A stretch of 15,716 nt of DNA from Bacteroidales bacterium (GCA_017618935.1 JAFZTG010000245.1:1-15716), one strand, 5' to 3'. Shown: positions 1-6,812, counted from the stretch's first letter. Notes: generated from the letters alone by a model not told the origin. Numbers and translations are program-made.

Positions 1-423
1 GTTGACGGAATGATTTTGCCCGATTTGCCTTTCAAAGACTATTTGGAAGACTATAAACCTATTGCCGACAAATACGATTTGCGAATCATCATGCTCATCA
101 CTCCCGAAACGAGCGAAGAACGCATCCGCTTCATAGATGAACACACCGACGGCTTTATTTACATGGTTTCGTCGGCTGCCACAACAGGGGCGCAAAAAAC
201 GTTCGACGACCAGAAACAGGCCTATTTCAATCGAGTTCACGCAATGAACCTCCGCAATCCGTTGATGATTGGCTTTGGCATCTCGAACAAACAAACGCTG
301 GAATCGGCGCAGGCAAACGCCAACGGAGCAATCATCGGCTCAAAGTTCGTGCAACTGCTCGACGAGGCAAATGGCGATGCGGAAAAGGCGGTGAAGAATT
401 TGTTTGAGTGCTTGGGGAAATGA
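1..423 (+). CDS. trpA: Tryptophan synthase alpha subunit, C-terminal part (5' end outside window)
   Basis: The last 140 residues of TrpA, which splits indole-3-glycerol phosphate into indole and glyceraldehyde 3-phosphate and passes indole to the beta subunit. The frame is open from base 1, so the gene begins upstream. Family landmarks are visible in order: [10 protein letters not shown] (the strand and loop carrying the conserved Asp), [12 protein letters not shown] (equivalent to the YxVSRxGVTG loop), [10 protein letters not shown] (phosphate-binding glycine loop) and [10 protein letters not shown] near the end. The catalytic Glu and Asp of the N-terminal half cannot be inspected. trpA normally ends a trp operon, so other trp genes probably lie upstream. 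It is convergent with the fumarase-FISUMP operon. I see no good + strand terminator after it; the hairpin at 514-546 has its T-rich side on the - strand. Confidence 0.95.
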   Translation, partial: VDGMILPDLPFKDYLEDYKPIADKYDLRIIMLITPETSEERIRFIDEHTDGFIYMVSSAATTGAQKTFDDQKQAYFNRVHAMNLRNPLMIGFGISNKQTLESAQANANGAIIGSKFVQLLDEANGDAEKAVKNLFECLGK

Positions 424-425
424 GA

Positions 426-460
426 TTTAATGCGCAATGTTTAATGCTCAATGCGTAATG
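426..460. repeat. 14-bp tandem repeat, about 2.5 copies
   Basis: TTTAATGCGCAATG (426-439) is followed directly by TTTAATGCTCAATG (440-453), 13 of 14 identical, then a partial CGTAATG. It lies 3 bases after the trpA stop in non-coding DNA. Short AT-rich direct repeats of this style are common between genes in Bacteroidetes. No function is apparent. The following bases (464-500) hold a separate GC-richer stretch with GCCTCACTACGTTCGG, which resembles dispersed intergenic repeats. Confidence 0.6.
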
Positions 461-513
461 ATGAGATGCCTCACTACGTTCGGTGTGACGGGGATTGGGG
501 GATAAACGAAAAG

Positions 514-546
514 AAAGAGGCTGTCCTAAAAAACGACAGCCTCTTT
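514..546 (-). terminator. Rho-independent terminator of the hisH-to-FISUMP operon
   Basis: A perfect 12-bp stem, AAAGAGGCTGTC paired with GACAGCCTCTTT, with a 9-nt loop. Read on the - strand it starts 14 bases after the stop of the FISUMP lipoprotein gene and is followed by a T-rich tail (CTTTTCGTTT). On the + strand no T run follows it, so it serves the leftward operon. Confidence 0.88.
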
Positions 547-559
547 ATGACATTATAAA

Positions 560-1249
560 TCAATCGCAAACTGGGCGAACCGAAAGACCATAAAAGCGAT
601 AAATCATACCTATGCCAGTCAAGTCTTTGTCTTCGTTCACATTGAAATAGTAAGCTCCTGCTGGATTGTCTGCAACAGTGGAACTCCAATAAAGTCCCCA
701 CGTGCCTTCATCGAGAACAGCTTCCCCTTCCATACGACCTGCAAACGGCAGAAAAATCGATTTGTCGGAGAATCCTTGTTTTGTAGATGTAAAGATATAG
801 CCCTTTACTCCATTTACTTCCGTCAATTTATAGGTAGTGTTAGCAAATAATTCTTGCCATTCTTCATGGGTAGGTAAACGCCAAGAACTATCAAGTGTAG
901 TTGATGCTATATCGTCGGACTTGGCAAGTACATGAAGAGTATCGGAATAGGAATTATCCCCGAATTCAGCGTTAGTACAGTACTTTGTTAATTTATTCGC
1001 ACTACCATCTCCATACACATAAGTACCCCAAGAATATGCAGTTTGTGATTCAGTTGCTCCCCATGCGTAGTAATTGCCGTATTCTTCTGGATTGTTGGCA
1101 CCGAGATTTGTCGTTGCCCATTTCACCGATAGACCAAGATCAACCACATTGGACTTGGTATTTGAGTCAGAACAAGACACAAGTACAATTGCAGCTGACG
1201 ATAGCGTCACAAATGCAGTCAGAAATCGAAGTTTTAACATGTTTTTCAT
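560..1249 (-). CDS. FISUMP-domain lipoprotein
   Basis: A 229-residue exported lipoprotein. Residues 1-26 form a lipoprotein signal peptide: basic start MKNMLKLR, hydrophobic core, and lipobox VLVSC with Cys26 as the likely lipidated residue. The mature part carries the signature VDLGLSVKWATTNLG, then EYGNYYAWGATE, SWRLPTHEEWQELF, LPFAGRM, YWSSTV and a C-terminal LSVRPV. This order of motifs is that of the Fibrobacter succinogenes major paralogous (FISUMP) family, common in Bacteroidales surface proteins and of unknown biochemical role. An open frame continues upstream to 1453, but that part overlaps the fumarase gene and is not protein-like; the ATG at 1249 gives a clean signal peptide. The gene starts 13 bases after the fumarase stop and ends just before the terminator, so it is probably co-transcribed. 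ATG at 1240 is an alternative start. Confidence 0.85.
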   Translation of the reverse strand: MKNMLKLRFLTAFVTLSSAAIVLVSCSDSNTKSNVVDLGLSVKWATTNLGANNPEEYGNYYAWGATESQTAYSWGTYVYGDGSANKLTKYCTNAEFGDNSYSDTLHVLAKSDDIASTTLDSSWRLPTHEEWQELFANTTYKLTEVNGVKGYIFTSTKQGFSDKSIFLPFAGRMEGEAVLDEGTWGLYWSSTVADNPAGAYYFNVNEDKDLTGIGMIYRFYGLSVRPVCD

Positions 1250-1262
1250 ATTCAATTTAAAA

Positions 1263-2882
1263 TTAATGTTGCCACTTCTTGAAGAAGTCGTTACCCTTGT
1301 CGTCAACCAAGATGAAGGCAGGGAAGTCTTCAACTTCGATTTTCCAAATGGCTTCCATGCCAAGTTCAGGGTATTCAACACATTCAATTGATTTGATATT
1401 GTTTTGAGCCAAGATTGCGGCTGGACCGCCAATTGAGCCCAAGTAGAATCCACCGTGTTTCTTGCAAGCGTCGGTAACGCATTGTGCGCGATTACCTTTT
1501 GCCAACATTATTAAACTGCCTCCGTGGTCTTGGAATTCGTCAACATACGGGTCCATACGGCCAGCTGTTGTCGGACCCATTGAACCACATGCCATTCCGG
1601 CAGGAGTTTTTGCAGGACCAGCATAGTAAATTGGGTGGTCTTTAATGTATTGTGGCAAATCTTCGCCAGCGTCCAAGCGAGCTTTCAGTTTTGCGTGTGC
1701 AATATCGCGACCCACAATGATTGTTCCGTTCAAACTCAAGCGAGTAGAAACAGGATATTTCGACAATTCTTTCAAAATGTCTTTCATTGGCTGGTTCAAG
1801 TTGATTTTCACCACGTCGCCTTCGCCAGCGTTACGAAGTTCTTTTGGAATCAATTCGCCTGGATTGTCGTCCATTTTTTCAATCCAGATACCTTGTTCGT
1901 TGATTTTACATTTTATATTTCTGTCGGCAGAACAACTTACGCCCAAACCGATTGGACAGCTTGCTCCGTGGCGTGGCAGACGGATAATGCGAACGTCGTG
2001 AGCCATATATTTACCGCCGAATTGAGCACCAAGACCGATTTTGTGAGCTTCTTCCAGCACTTGCTTTTCCAACTCAACATCGCGGAACGCACGTCCGTAT
2101 TCGTTTCCTGTGGTTGGCAACGTGTCGTAGTAATGCGTTGAAGCCAATTTCACCGTCAAAAGGTTCTTTTCTGCCGAAGTACCACCGATTACAAATGCAA
2201 TGTGATATGGTGGACAAGCAGCTGTTCCCAATGTCTTCATTTTTTCAACAAGGAACGGAACCAATGTTCCCGGATTTTGAATGCGGGCTTTGGTTTCCTG
2301 ATACAAATATGTCTTGTTGGCAGAACCGCCCCCTTTTGTTACGCACAAGAATTTGTATTCCATACCTTCGGTTGCTTCAATGTCGATTTGAGCAGGAAGG
2401 TTGCATTTCGTGTTCACTTCTTCGTACATTGAAAGAGGAGCGTTTTGCGAATAACGCAGGTTTTCCTCGGTGTAGGTTTTGTACACACCAAGCGAAAGAG
2501 CTTCTTCGTCGCAGTAGCCAGTCCACACTTGCTGACCTTTTTCACCATGGATGATAGCCGTTCCCGTATCTTGACACAAAGGCAATTTACCTTTCGAAGC
2601 CACGTCGGCATTACGAAGGAATGTAAGAGCAACATATTTGTCGTTGTCGCTTGCCTCAGGGTCTGAAAGAATTTTAGCCACCTGTTCGTTGTGAGAACGA
2701 CGCAACAAGAACGATACATCGCGGAAAGCGGCGTTTGCCATAGCCGTCAGACCTTCTTTTTCGATTTTTAGGATTTTGTGACCTTCGAATTCGCTTACCG
2801 AAACGTAATCCTTTGTCAGTAAATAATATTCCGTCTTGTCTTCTCCAAGAGGGAACATAGGTTGATAATGAAATTCTGCCAT
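1263..2882 (-). CDS. fumA: Fumarate hydratase, class I (iron-sulfur dependent)
   Basis: Interconverts fumarate and L-malate in the cytoplasm; in anaerobic Bacteroidetes it runs mainly in the reductive direction towards fumarate respiration and succinate. The protein is 539 residues, the usual length of single-chain FumA/FumB enzymes in which the N-terminal cluster-binding half and the C-terminal half are fused. Three cysteines fit the [4Fe-4S] ligands: Cys103 ([10 protein letters not shown]), Cys223 (TAACPPYH) and Cys309 (GASCPIGLG). Further conserved stretches are [21 protein letters not shown] and, in the C-terminal half, [21 protein letters not shown]. The ATG at 2882 begins [10 protein letters not shown], a typical family N-terminus. 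It follows the polyprenyl synthase gene by 55 bases and may have its own promoter there. The 55-base gap has no terminator, so read-through from hisH is also possible. Confidence 0.97.
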   Translation of the reverse strand: MAEFHYQPMFPLGEDKTEYYLLTKDYVSVSEFEGHKILKIEKEGLTAMANAAFRDVSFLLRRSHNEQVAKILSDPEASDNDKYVALTFLRNADVASKGKLPLCQDTGTAIIHGEKGQQVWTGYCDEEALSLGVYKTYTEENLRYSQNAPLSMYEEVNTKCNLPAQIDIEATEGMEYKFLCVTKGGGSANKTYLYQETKARIQNPGTLVPFLVEKMKTLGTAACPPYHIAFVIGGTSAEKNLLTVKLASTHYYDTLPTTGNEYGRAFRDVELEKQVLEEAHKIGLGAQFGGKYMAHDVRIIRLPRHGASCPIGLGVSCSADRNIKCKINEQGIWIEKMDDNPGELIPKELRNAGEGDVVKINLNQPMKDILKELSKYPVSTRLSLNGTIIVGRDIAHAKLKARLDAGEDLPQYIKDHPIYYAGPAKTPAGMACGSMGPTTAGRMDPYVDEFQDHGGSLIMLAKGNRAQCVTDACKKHGGFYLGSIGGPAAILAQNNIKSIECVEYPELGMEAIWKIEVEDFPAFILVDDKGNDFFKKWQH

Positions 2883-2906
2883 TGTTTTATTTTTATTTTA
2901 ATGTCA

Positions 2907-2914
2907 CAAATATA
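2907..2914 (-). promoter_or_regulatory. Candidate promoter -7 box for fumarase
   Basis: On the - strand this reads TATATTTG, a full match to the Bacteroidetes -7 consensus TAnnTTTG, 24 bases before the fumarase ATG. No convincing -33 TTTG is seen at the expected distance, so this is an internal-promoter candidate only. Confidence 0.4.
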
Positions 2915-2937
2915 TAAAATACATTGGAATTTAGTTC

Positions 2938-3930
2938 TTAGAATTCTCTCTTAAGCAATTCATTCATAAAAATCTTTAGTTCTGATTTCTGATTTTCAGG
3001 AAGTTGAATCTCATCAACCAAACGCATTGCCTGTTGAAAATAATCTTCAATCTTTTCTATAGATCGCTCTTTTACCTGTGCTTTGTTGTACAATGCCACA
3101 ACACGGTCGTATTTGGTTTGTTCGTCGGATTCGGTTGACGACATAAGTTTTATAAGCTGCTCTTTATCTTCGGATTGCAACGTTTGCAAAGCTTTAATCA
3201 ATAAATATGTTTTTTTGTTGACACGAATATCGCCACCGATTTTTTTCCCGAAGGTCGCCTCGTTGCCGAAAGTGTCAAGCACGTCGTCCTGAAGTTGGAA
3301 CGCGATGCCAATCATTTTCCCGATTTCGTACAATGTATCGGCATCTTTGCTTGACGCACCACCGACAATGGCTCCTGCTTTTAGGCAAGCGGCAATCAAA
3401 ACTGAGGTTTTCAGTTCTATCATACGAATGTACATTTCCTCCGAAACAATGGAATCTTGCAGTTTTGCAACTTCCAAATCCACGTCGTATTGCTGACCTT
3501 CACACACTTCCAATGCCGTTTTGTTGAGCAAACGGAAGAGTTGAGGTACAAATTCGCCAGATTCTTCAAAAAATTTATAGGCAATAATCATCACGGCGTC
3601 GCCCGAAAGGATTGCCGTGTTTTCATCCCATTTCGTATGGACAGTAGGAATGCCACGGCGAAGAGGAGCTTTGTCCATTATATCGTCGTGAATCAATGTG
3701 AAGTTATGAAATGTTTCAAACGCAAGAGCCACTGGAAGAGCTTGTTCGAATGAGTTGGAGAACATTTTTGACGCTAAAAGAACCAGCGAGGCGCGGACAC
3801 GTTTACCACCGTTTTGCAAAATATATTTACACGGTTCGTACAATCCTTTCGGTTCGTCAAAATCGCCAGCCTGTAATTTCTGATTTAAGGCGTCGTTTAT
3901 GTATTTCCAGTAATTTTCTAAACTTTTCAT
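2938..3930 (-). CDS. Polyprenyl diphosphate synthase (trans-isoprenyl, probably C15-C20)
   Basis: A 330-residue trans-prenyltransferase that joins isopentenyl diphosphate to allylic diphosphates. Both aspartate-rich motifs are present: HDDIMD (Asp82-Asp86) followed by the basic LRRG, and QLQDDVLD (Asp215-Asp219). GGKRVRASL at 41-49 is the usual substrate-binding region. The first motif is the plain DDxxD without the two-residue insertion of typical bacterial FPP synthases. The fifth residue before it is Phe, which by the rule established for archaeal GGPP synthases favours products no longer than about C20. The exact product cannot be fixed from sequence. An open frame extends upstream to 4239, but those residues overlap the S4 gene and look random; the ATG at 3930, 8 bases after the S4 stop, is the natural start. 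It is probably co-transcribed with hisH and the S4 gene. Confidence 0.93.
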   Translation of the reverse strand: MKSLENYWKYINDALNQKLQAGDFDEPKGLYEPCKYILQNGGKRVRASLVLLASKMFSNSFEQALPVALAFETFHNFTLIHDDIMDKAPLRRGIPTVHTKWDENTAILSGDAVMIIAYKFFEESGEFVPQLFRLLNKTALEVCEGQQYDVDLEVAKLQDSIVSEEMYIRMIELKTSVLIAACLKAGAIVGGASSKDADTLYEIGKMIGIAFQLQDDVLDTFGNEATFGKKIGGDIRVNKKTYLLIKALQTLQSEDKEQLIKLMSSTESDEQTKYDRVVALYNKAQVKERSIEKIEDYFQQAMRLVDEIQLPENQKSELKIFMNELLKREF

Positions 3931-3938
3931 ATCGTATG

Positions 3939-4325
3939 TTATAAATATCCGAATTCCTCTAAGTCGCGACGGTCTTTCTTCGTAGGACGTCCGGCACCTT
4001 TGTCCCGATACACGGTGAAGACCATTTTCACATCTTCCAATTTTTGCAATTCTGATTGTGGAGTAACGTCTTTTACAAAATCCACGACAACTTTCGCCGA
4101 TTCCCGTTGTGCCAGCAGTCCGAGAACTTCGTAGGAACGCACGATGGGAGGACGCTTCACGCACACCACATCGCCAATTTTTACAATGTGTGACGGTTTC
4201 ACATACACACCTTCGATTGAAATTTGATTGTTTTTGCATGCCGTGCTTGCCAAACTGCGAGTCTTATATAGTCTCACAGCCCAGAGCCACTTGTCTATTC
4301 TCAAATTTTCTTCAATCTTTGGCAT
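3939..4325 (-). CDS. hslR: Hsp15-like S4 RNA-binding protein
   Basis: A 128-residue protein with an N-terminal S4 domain (RIDKWLWAVRLYKTRSLA at about 9-26, then a second half with KPSHIVKIGD) and the C-terminal family tail GRPTKKDRRDLEEF. This matches the Hsp15/HslR family. In E. coli Hsp15 binds free 50S subunits that still carry nascent chain on peptidyl-tRNA and helps recycle them; I infer a similar role here. Its ATG overlaps the hisH stop by one base (TAATG), a layout that usually gives translational coupling. The polyprenyl synthase starts 8 bases after its stop, so all three genes are very likely one transcript. Confidence 0.9.
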   Translation of the reverse strand: MPKIEENLRIDKWLWAVRLYKTRSLASTACKNNQISIEGVYVKPSHIVKIGDVVCVKRPPIVRSYEVLGLLAQRESAKVVVDFVKDVTPQSELQKLEDVKMVFTVYRDKGAGRPTKKDRRDLEEFGYL

Positions 4326-4909
4326 TAGAGTTCAATAAAGTTTTTCAATATTTGAGCACCTATCAGACCACTTTTTTCGGGGTGGAACTGAAATGCAAAA
4401 AAGTTGTCTTTTTCTATTCCGGCACTAAAGGGAAGCACGTAGTTACACGTTGCCGTGCTAAACGGATTCATTTCGGCATAATAACTATGCACAAAATACA
4501 CGTAACTTTCTGGTTGAATGTTTTTTAGCAATGTGCCTTTCAAGTCTGTAATGGTATTCCAACCCATGTGTGGAATCTTCTCCGTTCCCGAAGGAAATCG
4601 TTTCACGTTTACGTCGAAAATACCCAGACAATCCACGTCGCCTTCTTCGGAGTGTTTGCACATTAGCTGCATACCAAAGCAGATTCCTAAAAACGGTTGT
4701 TTCAACGAAACAAGCACTTCGTCTATATGACGTTCTCGCAGATAAGGCATAGCCGTTCCTGCATCGCCCACGCCGGGAAAAATGATTTTGTCTGCTTTGT
4801 AAAGCACGTCGGGGTCGTTTGTTATGATCGGCTCAATACCGAGACGATTTAATGCATAACTGACAGATTGAATGTTTCCCGCGTTATATTTAACTATAGC
4901 AACTTGCAT
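4325..4909 (-). CDS. hisH: Imidazole glycerol phosphate synthase, glutaminase subunit HisH
   Basis: The class I glutamine amidotransferase that supplies ammonia to HisF in the fifth step of histidine synthesis, producing IGP and AICAR. The protein has 194 residues, a normal length. The catalytic triad is complete: Cys77 in GICFGMQ, then His176 and Glu178 in FQFHPEKSG. The oxyanion-region motif FPGVGDAG (44-51) and PHMGWN (113-118) are also present. It is the first gene of the leftward operon, 16 bases downstream of a TAnnTTTG-type box. Unusually it is not followed by hisA, hisF or hisIE but by an S4-domain gene. HisH paralogues paired with HisF2 also occur in sialic-acid-like sugar pathways, but no such genes are near, so histidine synthesis is the default reading. 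Confidence 0.93.
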   Translation of the reverse strand: MQVAIVKYNAGNIQSVSYALNRLGIEPIITNDPDVLYKADKIIFPGVGDAGTAMPYLRERHIDEVLVSLKQPFLGICFGMQLMCKHSEEGDVDCLGIFDVNVKRFPSGTEKIPHMGWNTITDLKGTLLKNIQPESYVYFVHSYYAEMNPFSTATCNYVLPFSAGIEKDNFFAFQFHPEKSGLIGAQILKNFIEL

Positions 4910-4925
4910 ATTTTATTATTTGCTA

Positions 4926-4933
4926 CAAAGGTA
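4926..4933 (-). promoter_or_regulatory. Candidate promoter -7 box for the hisH operon
   Basis: The - strand reads TACCTTTG, a full match to TAnnTTTG, 16 bases before the hisH ATG. This implies a leader of about 10 bases. A CAAA (TTTG on the - strand) lies at 4946-4949, closer than the usual 19-21 bases, so the -33 element is uncertain. Confidence 0.45.
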
Positions 4934-5002
4934 GGAAAGTTTATACAAACAACCATTTAATTGCAATGTTTTTCTATGCTTTTCAATATTTCACGCAATA
5001 GG

Positions 5003-5025
5003 AACTATTATCTTTTATCATAGTT
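5003..5025. repeat. AT-rich inverted repeat between hisH and trpB2
   Basis: AACTATTAT and ATCATAGTT form 9-nt arms with one mismatch around a 5-nt loop, followed on the + strand by a run of T. The stem is weak. It could be a poor terminator or an operator, or a chance feature of AT-rich DNA. Confidence 0.3.
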
Positions 5026-5043
5026 TTTAGGTAGGAATTAAAT

Positions 5044-5062
5044 GTTGCAAACCACTTGCAAC
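5044..5062. promoter_or_regulatory. Perfect 7-bp inverted repeat, possible operator
   Basis: GTTGCAA and TTGCAAC flank the 5-base spacer ACCAC. Each arm also contains the self-complementary hexamer TTGCAA. The site lies between the divergent hisH and trpB2 genes, about 90 bases before the trpB2 -7 box and 110 bases upstream of the hisH box. A dimeric regulator of amino-acid genes is a plausible reader, but none is identified. Confidence 0.4.
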
Positions 5063-5148
5063 GTATGGCTGTTTTGATTGTCACGAGAAAACAATAAGAA
5101 AATATTAAAAAATTTAAAGCAACATCTTAAATTTTGTAAGAATTGTAA

Positions 5149-5156
5149 TACATTTG
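5149..5156 (+). promoter_or_regulatory. Candidate promoter -7 box for trpB2
   Basis: TACATTTG, a full match to TAnnTTTG, 27 bases before the ATG at 5184. A TTTG at 5133-5136 is only 12 bases upstream, shorter than the usual spacing, so the -33 element is not settled. Confidence 0.5.
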
Positions 5157-5183
5157 TCCAAATTAATTCAGAAATATAAGACA

Positions 5184-6548
5184 ATGGAAAAACAAAAAAG
5201 ATTTATTTTACCAGAAAACGAAATTCCTACTCAATGGTACAATATTGTTGCGGATATGAAGAACAAACCGCTGCCAATGTTGAACCCGCAGACAAAGCAA
5301 CCAATTAAGGTTGAAGAACTTACGGGTTTGTTCAGCCGTGCCTGTTCCGAACAAGAATTGAATCAAACCGACGCATGGTTTGAAATTCCTGAACAAGTCC
5401 GCGATTTGTACAAATCATACCGTTCCACTCCGTTGGTACGTGCTTACGGATTGGAAAAAGCACTCGACACTCCTGCTCACATCTATTTCAAAAACGAAAG
5501 CGTGAGCCCTGTCGGTTCCCATAAATTGAACTCCGCTTTAGCTCAAGCATATTACTGCAAACAAGAAGGCGTAACCAACATTACCACTGAAACAGGTGCT
5601 GGACAATGGGGTGCGGCTCTTTCGTATGCGGCAAAAGCATTCGGATTGGAGTTGGCTGTGTTTATGGTAAAAGTAAGCTATAACCAAAAACCATATCGTC
5701 GTTCTATCATGCAAACATTTGGTGCGCAAGTAATTGCGTCGCCAAGTATGAGTACGAAGGCAGGACGACAAATCATTACCGAATCGCCAAACTACCAAGG
5801 TAGTCTTGGTACGGCAATTTCCGAAGCAGTGGAATTGGCTATGCAGACGCCAAATTGCAAATATGTGCTTGGTAGCGTGCTTAACCACGTTACGTTGCAC
5901 CAGACAGTTATCGGTCTTGAAGCAGAAAAACAGATGGCTATGGCTGGCGAATATCCCGACATGGTGATTGCTTGTTTTGGCGGTGGCTCTAACTTCGGTG
6001 GCTTGTCATTCCCATTTATGCGTCACAACTTGGTTGACGGAAAGAAAACAGTATTCCTTGCTGCCGAGCCGGCTTCTTGTCCGAAATTGACACGAGGAAT
6101 ATTCCAATACGATTTCGGTGACGAGGCAGGTTACACGCCATTGTTGCCAATGTTCACGTTGGGACACAATTTTGCTCCTGCACACATTCACGCAGGTGGT
6201 CTTCGTTACCACGGAGCAGGCTCTATCGTTAGCCAGTTGATTAAGGATGGTATGATGAAAGGTGTTGACATTCCACAATTGGAATCGTTCCAGGCAGCAT
6301 CATTGTTCGCACAAACCGAAGGCATCATTCCTGCTCCCGAATCGGCACACGCAATTGCGGCAACTATTCGCGAAGCAAAGAAATGCAAGGAAGAAGGCGT
6401 TAAGAAAACTATCCTCTTCAACCTTTCTGGTCACGGATTGATTGATATGACGGCTTACGACCAATATCTTGCAGGCGATTTGACAAACTACGAATTGCCA
6501 GACGAAATCATCAAAGAAAATGTTTCGAAACTTGAAAAGATAGTATAG
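5184..6548 (+). CDS. trpB: Tryptophan synthase beta chain, TrpB2 type
   Basis: A pyridoxal-phosphate enzyme that condenses indole with L-serine to make tryptophan. The protein has 454 residues, longer than the roughly 400 of standard TrpB1, with the N-terminal extension of the TrpB2 class. Lys114 in GSHKLNSALA is the expected PLP Schiff-base lysine; Glu137 in TETGAGQWG is the catalytic Glu, with Trp where TrpB1 has His. GGGSN at 266-270 binds the cofactor phosphate. EGIIPAPESAHA and FNLSGHG near the C-terminus also follow TrpB2 rather than TrpB1. The frame can be opened ten codons earlier at a TTG, but that lies inside the -7 box, so the ATG at 5184 is chosen. TrpB2 enzymes generally bind TrpA weakly or not at all and may salvage free indole. 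The gene is monocistronic, with its own promoter candidate and terminator. Confidence 0.95.
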   Translation: MEKQKRFILPENEIPTQWYNIVADMKNKPLPMLNPQTKQPIKVEELTGLFSRACSEQELNQTDAWFEIPEQVRDLYKSYRSTPLVRAYGLEKALDTPAHIYFKNESVSPVGSHKLNSALAQAYYCKQEGVTNITTETGAGQWGAALSYAAKAFGLELAVFMVKVSYNQKPYRRSIMQTFGAQVIASPSMSTKAGRQIITESPNYQGSLGTAISEAVELAMQTPNCKYVLGSVLNHVTLHQTVIGLEAEKQMAMAGEYPDMVIACFGGGSNFGGLSFPFMRHNLVDGKKTVFLAAEPASCPKLTRGIFQYDFGDEAGYTPLLPMFTLGHNFAPAHIHAGGLRYHGAGSIVSQLIKDGMMKGVDIPQLESFQAASLFAQTEGIIPAPESAHAIAATIREAKKCKEEGVKKTILFNLSGHGLIDMTAYDQYLAGDLTNYELPDEIIKENVSKLEKIV

Positions 6549-6574
6549 AAATACAATTTAATAAAACAGTGTAG

Positions 6575-6609
6575 GTAGGGGCGAAAATGTTTTCGCCCCT
6601 ACTTTTTTT
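6575..6609 (+). terminator. Rho-independent terminator of trpB2
   Basis: GTAGGGGCGAAAA pairs perfectly with TTTTCGCCCCTAC around a minimal loop and is followed by seven T. It lies 26 bases after the trpB2 stop. The strong stem and T run make this a confident call. Confidence 0.92.
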
Positions 6610-6623
6610 ATAAGGCCGATATG

Positions 6624-6660
6624 AATAAAAAAAGCACCCTCAATTTCTTGAGAGTGCTTT
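6624..6660 (-). terminator. Rho-independent terminator of the tRNA gene
   Basis: On the - strand AAAGCACTCTCAA and TTGAGGGTGCTTT form a 13-nt stem with one mismatch and a GAAA loop, followed by a run of T. It begins two bases after the 3' end of the tRNA, as is usual for single tRNA genes. Confidence 0.88.
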
Positions 6661-6662
6661 CG

Positions 6663-6736
6663 TGGGCCCTGCTGGGCTTGAACCAGCGACCACCTGATTA
6701 TGAGTCAGGTGCTCTAACCAGCTGAGCTAAGAGCCC
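6663..6736 (-). tRNA. tRNA with CAT anticodon, probably tRNA-Ile2 (lysidine type)
   Basis: A 74-base cloverleaf. The acceptor stem pairs GGGCTCT with AGGGCCC (one G-T) and has discriminator A. The D arm has GCTC and GAGC. The anticodon arm is CCTGA-CTCATAA-TCAGG with CAT at 6702-6700. The T arm is GCTGG-TTCAAGC-CCAGC. The 3' CCA is not encoded. CAT may mean elongator Met, initiator Met or Ile2. Initiator is excluded by the fully paired first acceptor base pair. The body, especially TTAGCTCAG, ACTCATAATC and GGTCGCTGGTTCAAG, resembles E. coli tRNA-Ile2 as I remember it more than elongator tRNA-Met, so AUA decoding after lysidine modification by TilS is my preferred reading. Confidence for a tRNA is near certain; for Ile2 about 0.7. 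Confidence 0.95.
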
Positions 6737-6764
6737 AACTTTTATTGCTAAAAGTTTTCGTGTG

Positions 6765-6795
6765 CAAAAATAGGTATTTTGTCTAATTTTGCAAA
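6765..6795 (-). promoter_or_regulatory. Promoter of the tRNA gene
   Basis: Read on the - strand: TTTG (6795-6792), a 19-base spacer, then TATTTTTG (6772-6765). This fits both elements and the spacing of the Bacteroidetes housekeeping promoter (TTTG, 19-21, TAnnTTTG). It is the best-formed promoter in the window. The tRNA 5' end lies 28 bases beyond the -7 box, leaving a short 5' leader for RNase P to remove. Confidence 0.65.
6784..6791 (+). promoter_or_regulatory. Candidate promoter -7 box for the HAD-proC operon
   Basis: TAATTTTG matches TAnnTTTG, 21 bases before the HAD gene ATG. TGTG at 6761-6764, 19 bases upstream, is a three-of-four match to the -33 TTTG. The box is next to the -33 element of the divergent tRNA promoter, so the two promoters share the same 35 bases. 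Confidence 0.5.
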
Positions 6796-6812
6796 TCAAA
6801 TACACTATTTTT

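Noticed and set aside
1250..1453. 68-residue N-terminal extension of the FISUMP protein
   Set aside because: It overlaps the fumarase coding region in another frame, has no protein-like features and would bury the lipoprotein signal peptide.
1635..2141. 168-codon open frame on the + strand within fumarase
   Set aside because: It is the antisense shadow of a highly conserved enzyme gene, with no domain features and no promoter box.
3931..4239. 103-residue N-terminal extension of the polyprenyl synthase
   Set aside because: It lies antiparallel in frame to the S4 gene on the same strand, is rich in Arg/Cys/Ser in a random way, and the ATG at 3930 gives the normal family length.
5065..5097. 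Ten-codon open frame MAVLIVTRKQ before trpB2, as a possible attenuation leader peptide
   Set aside because: It has no Trp codon, lies upstream of the likely trpB2 promoter, and no terminator/antiterminator pair follows it.
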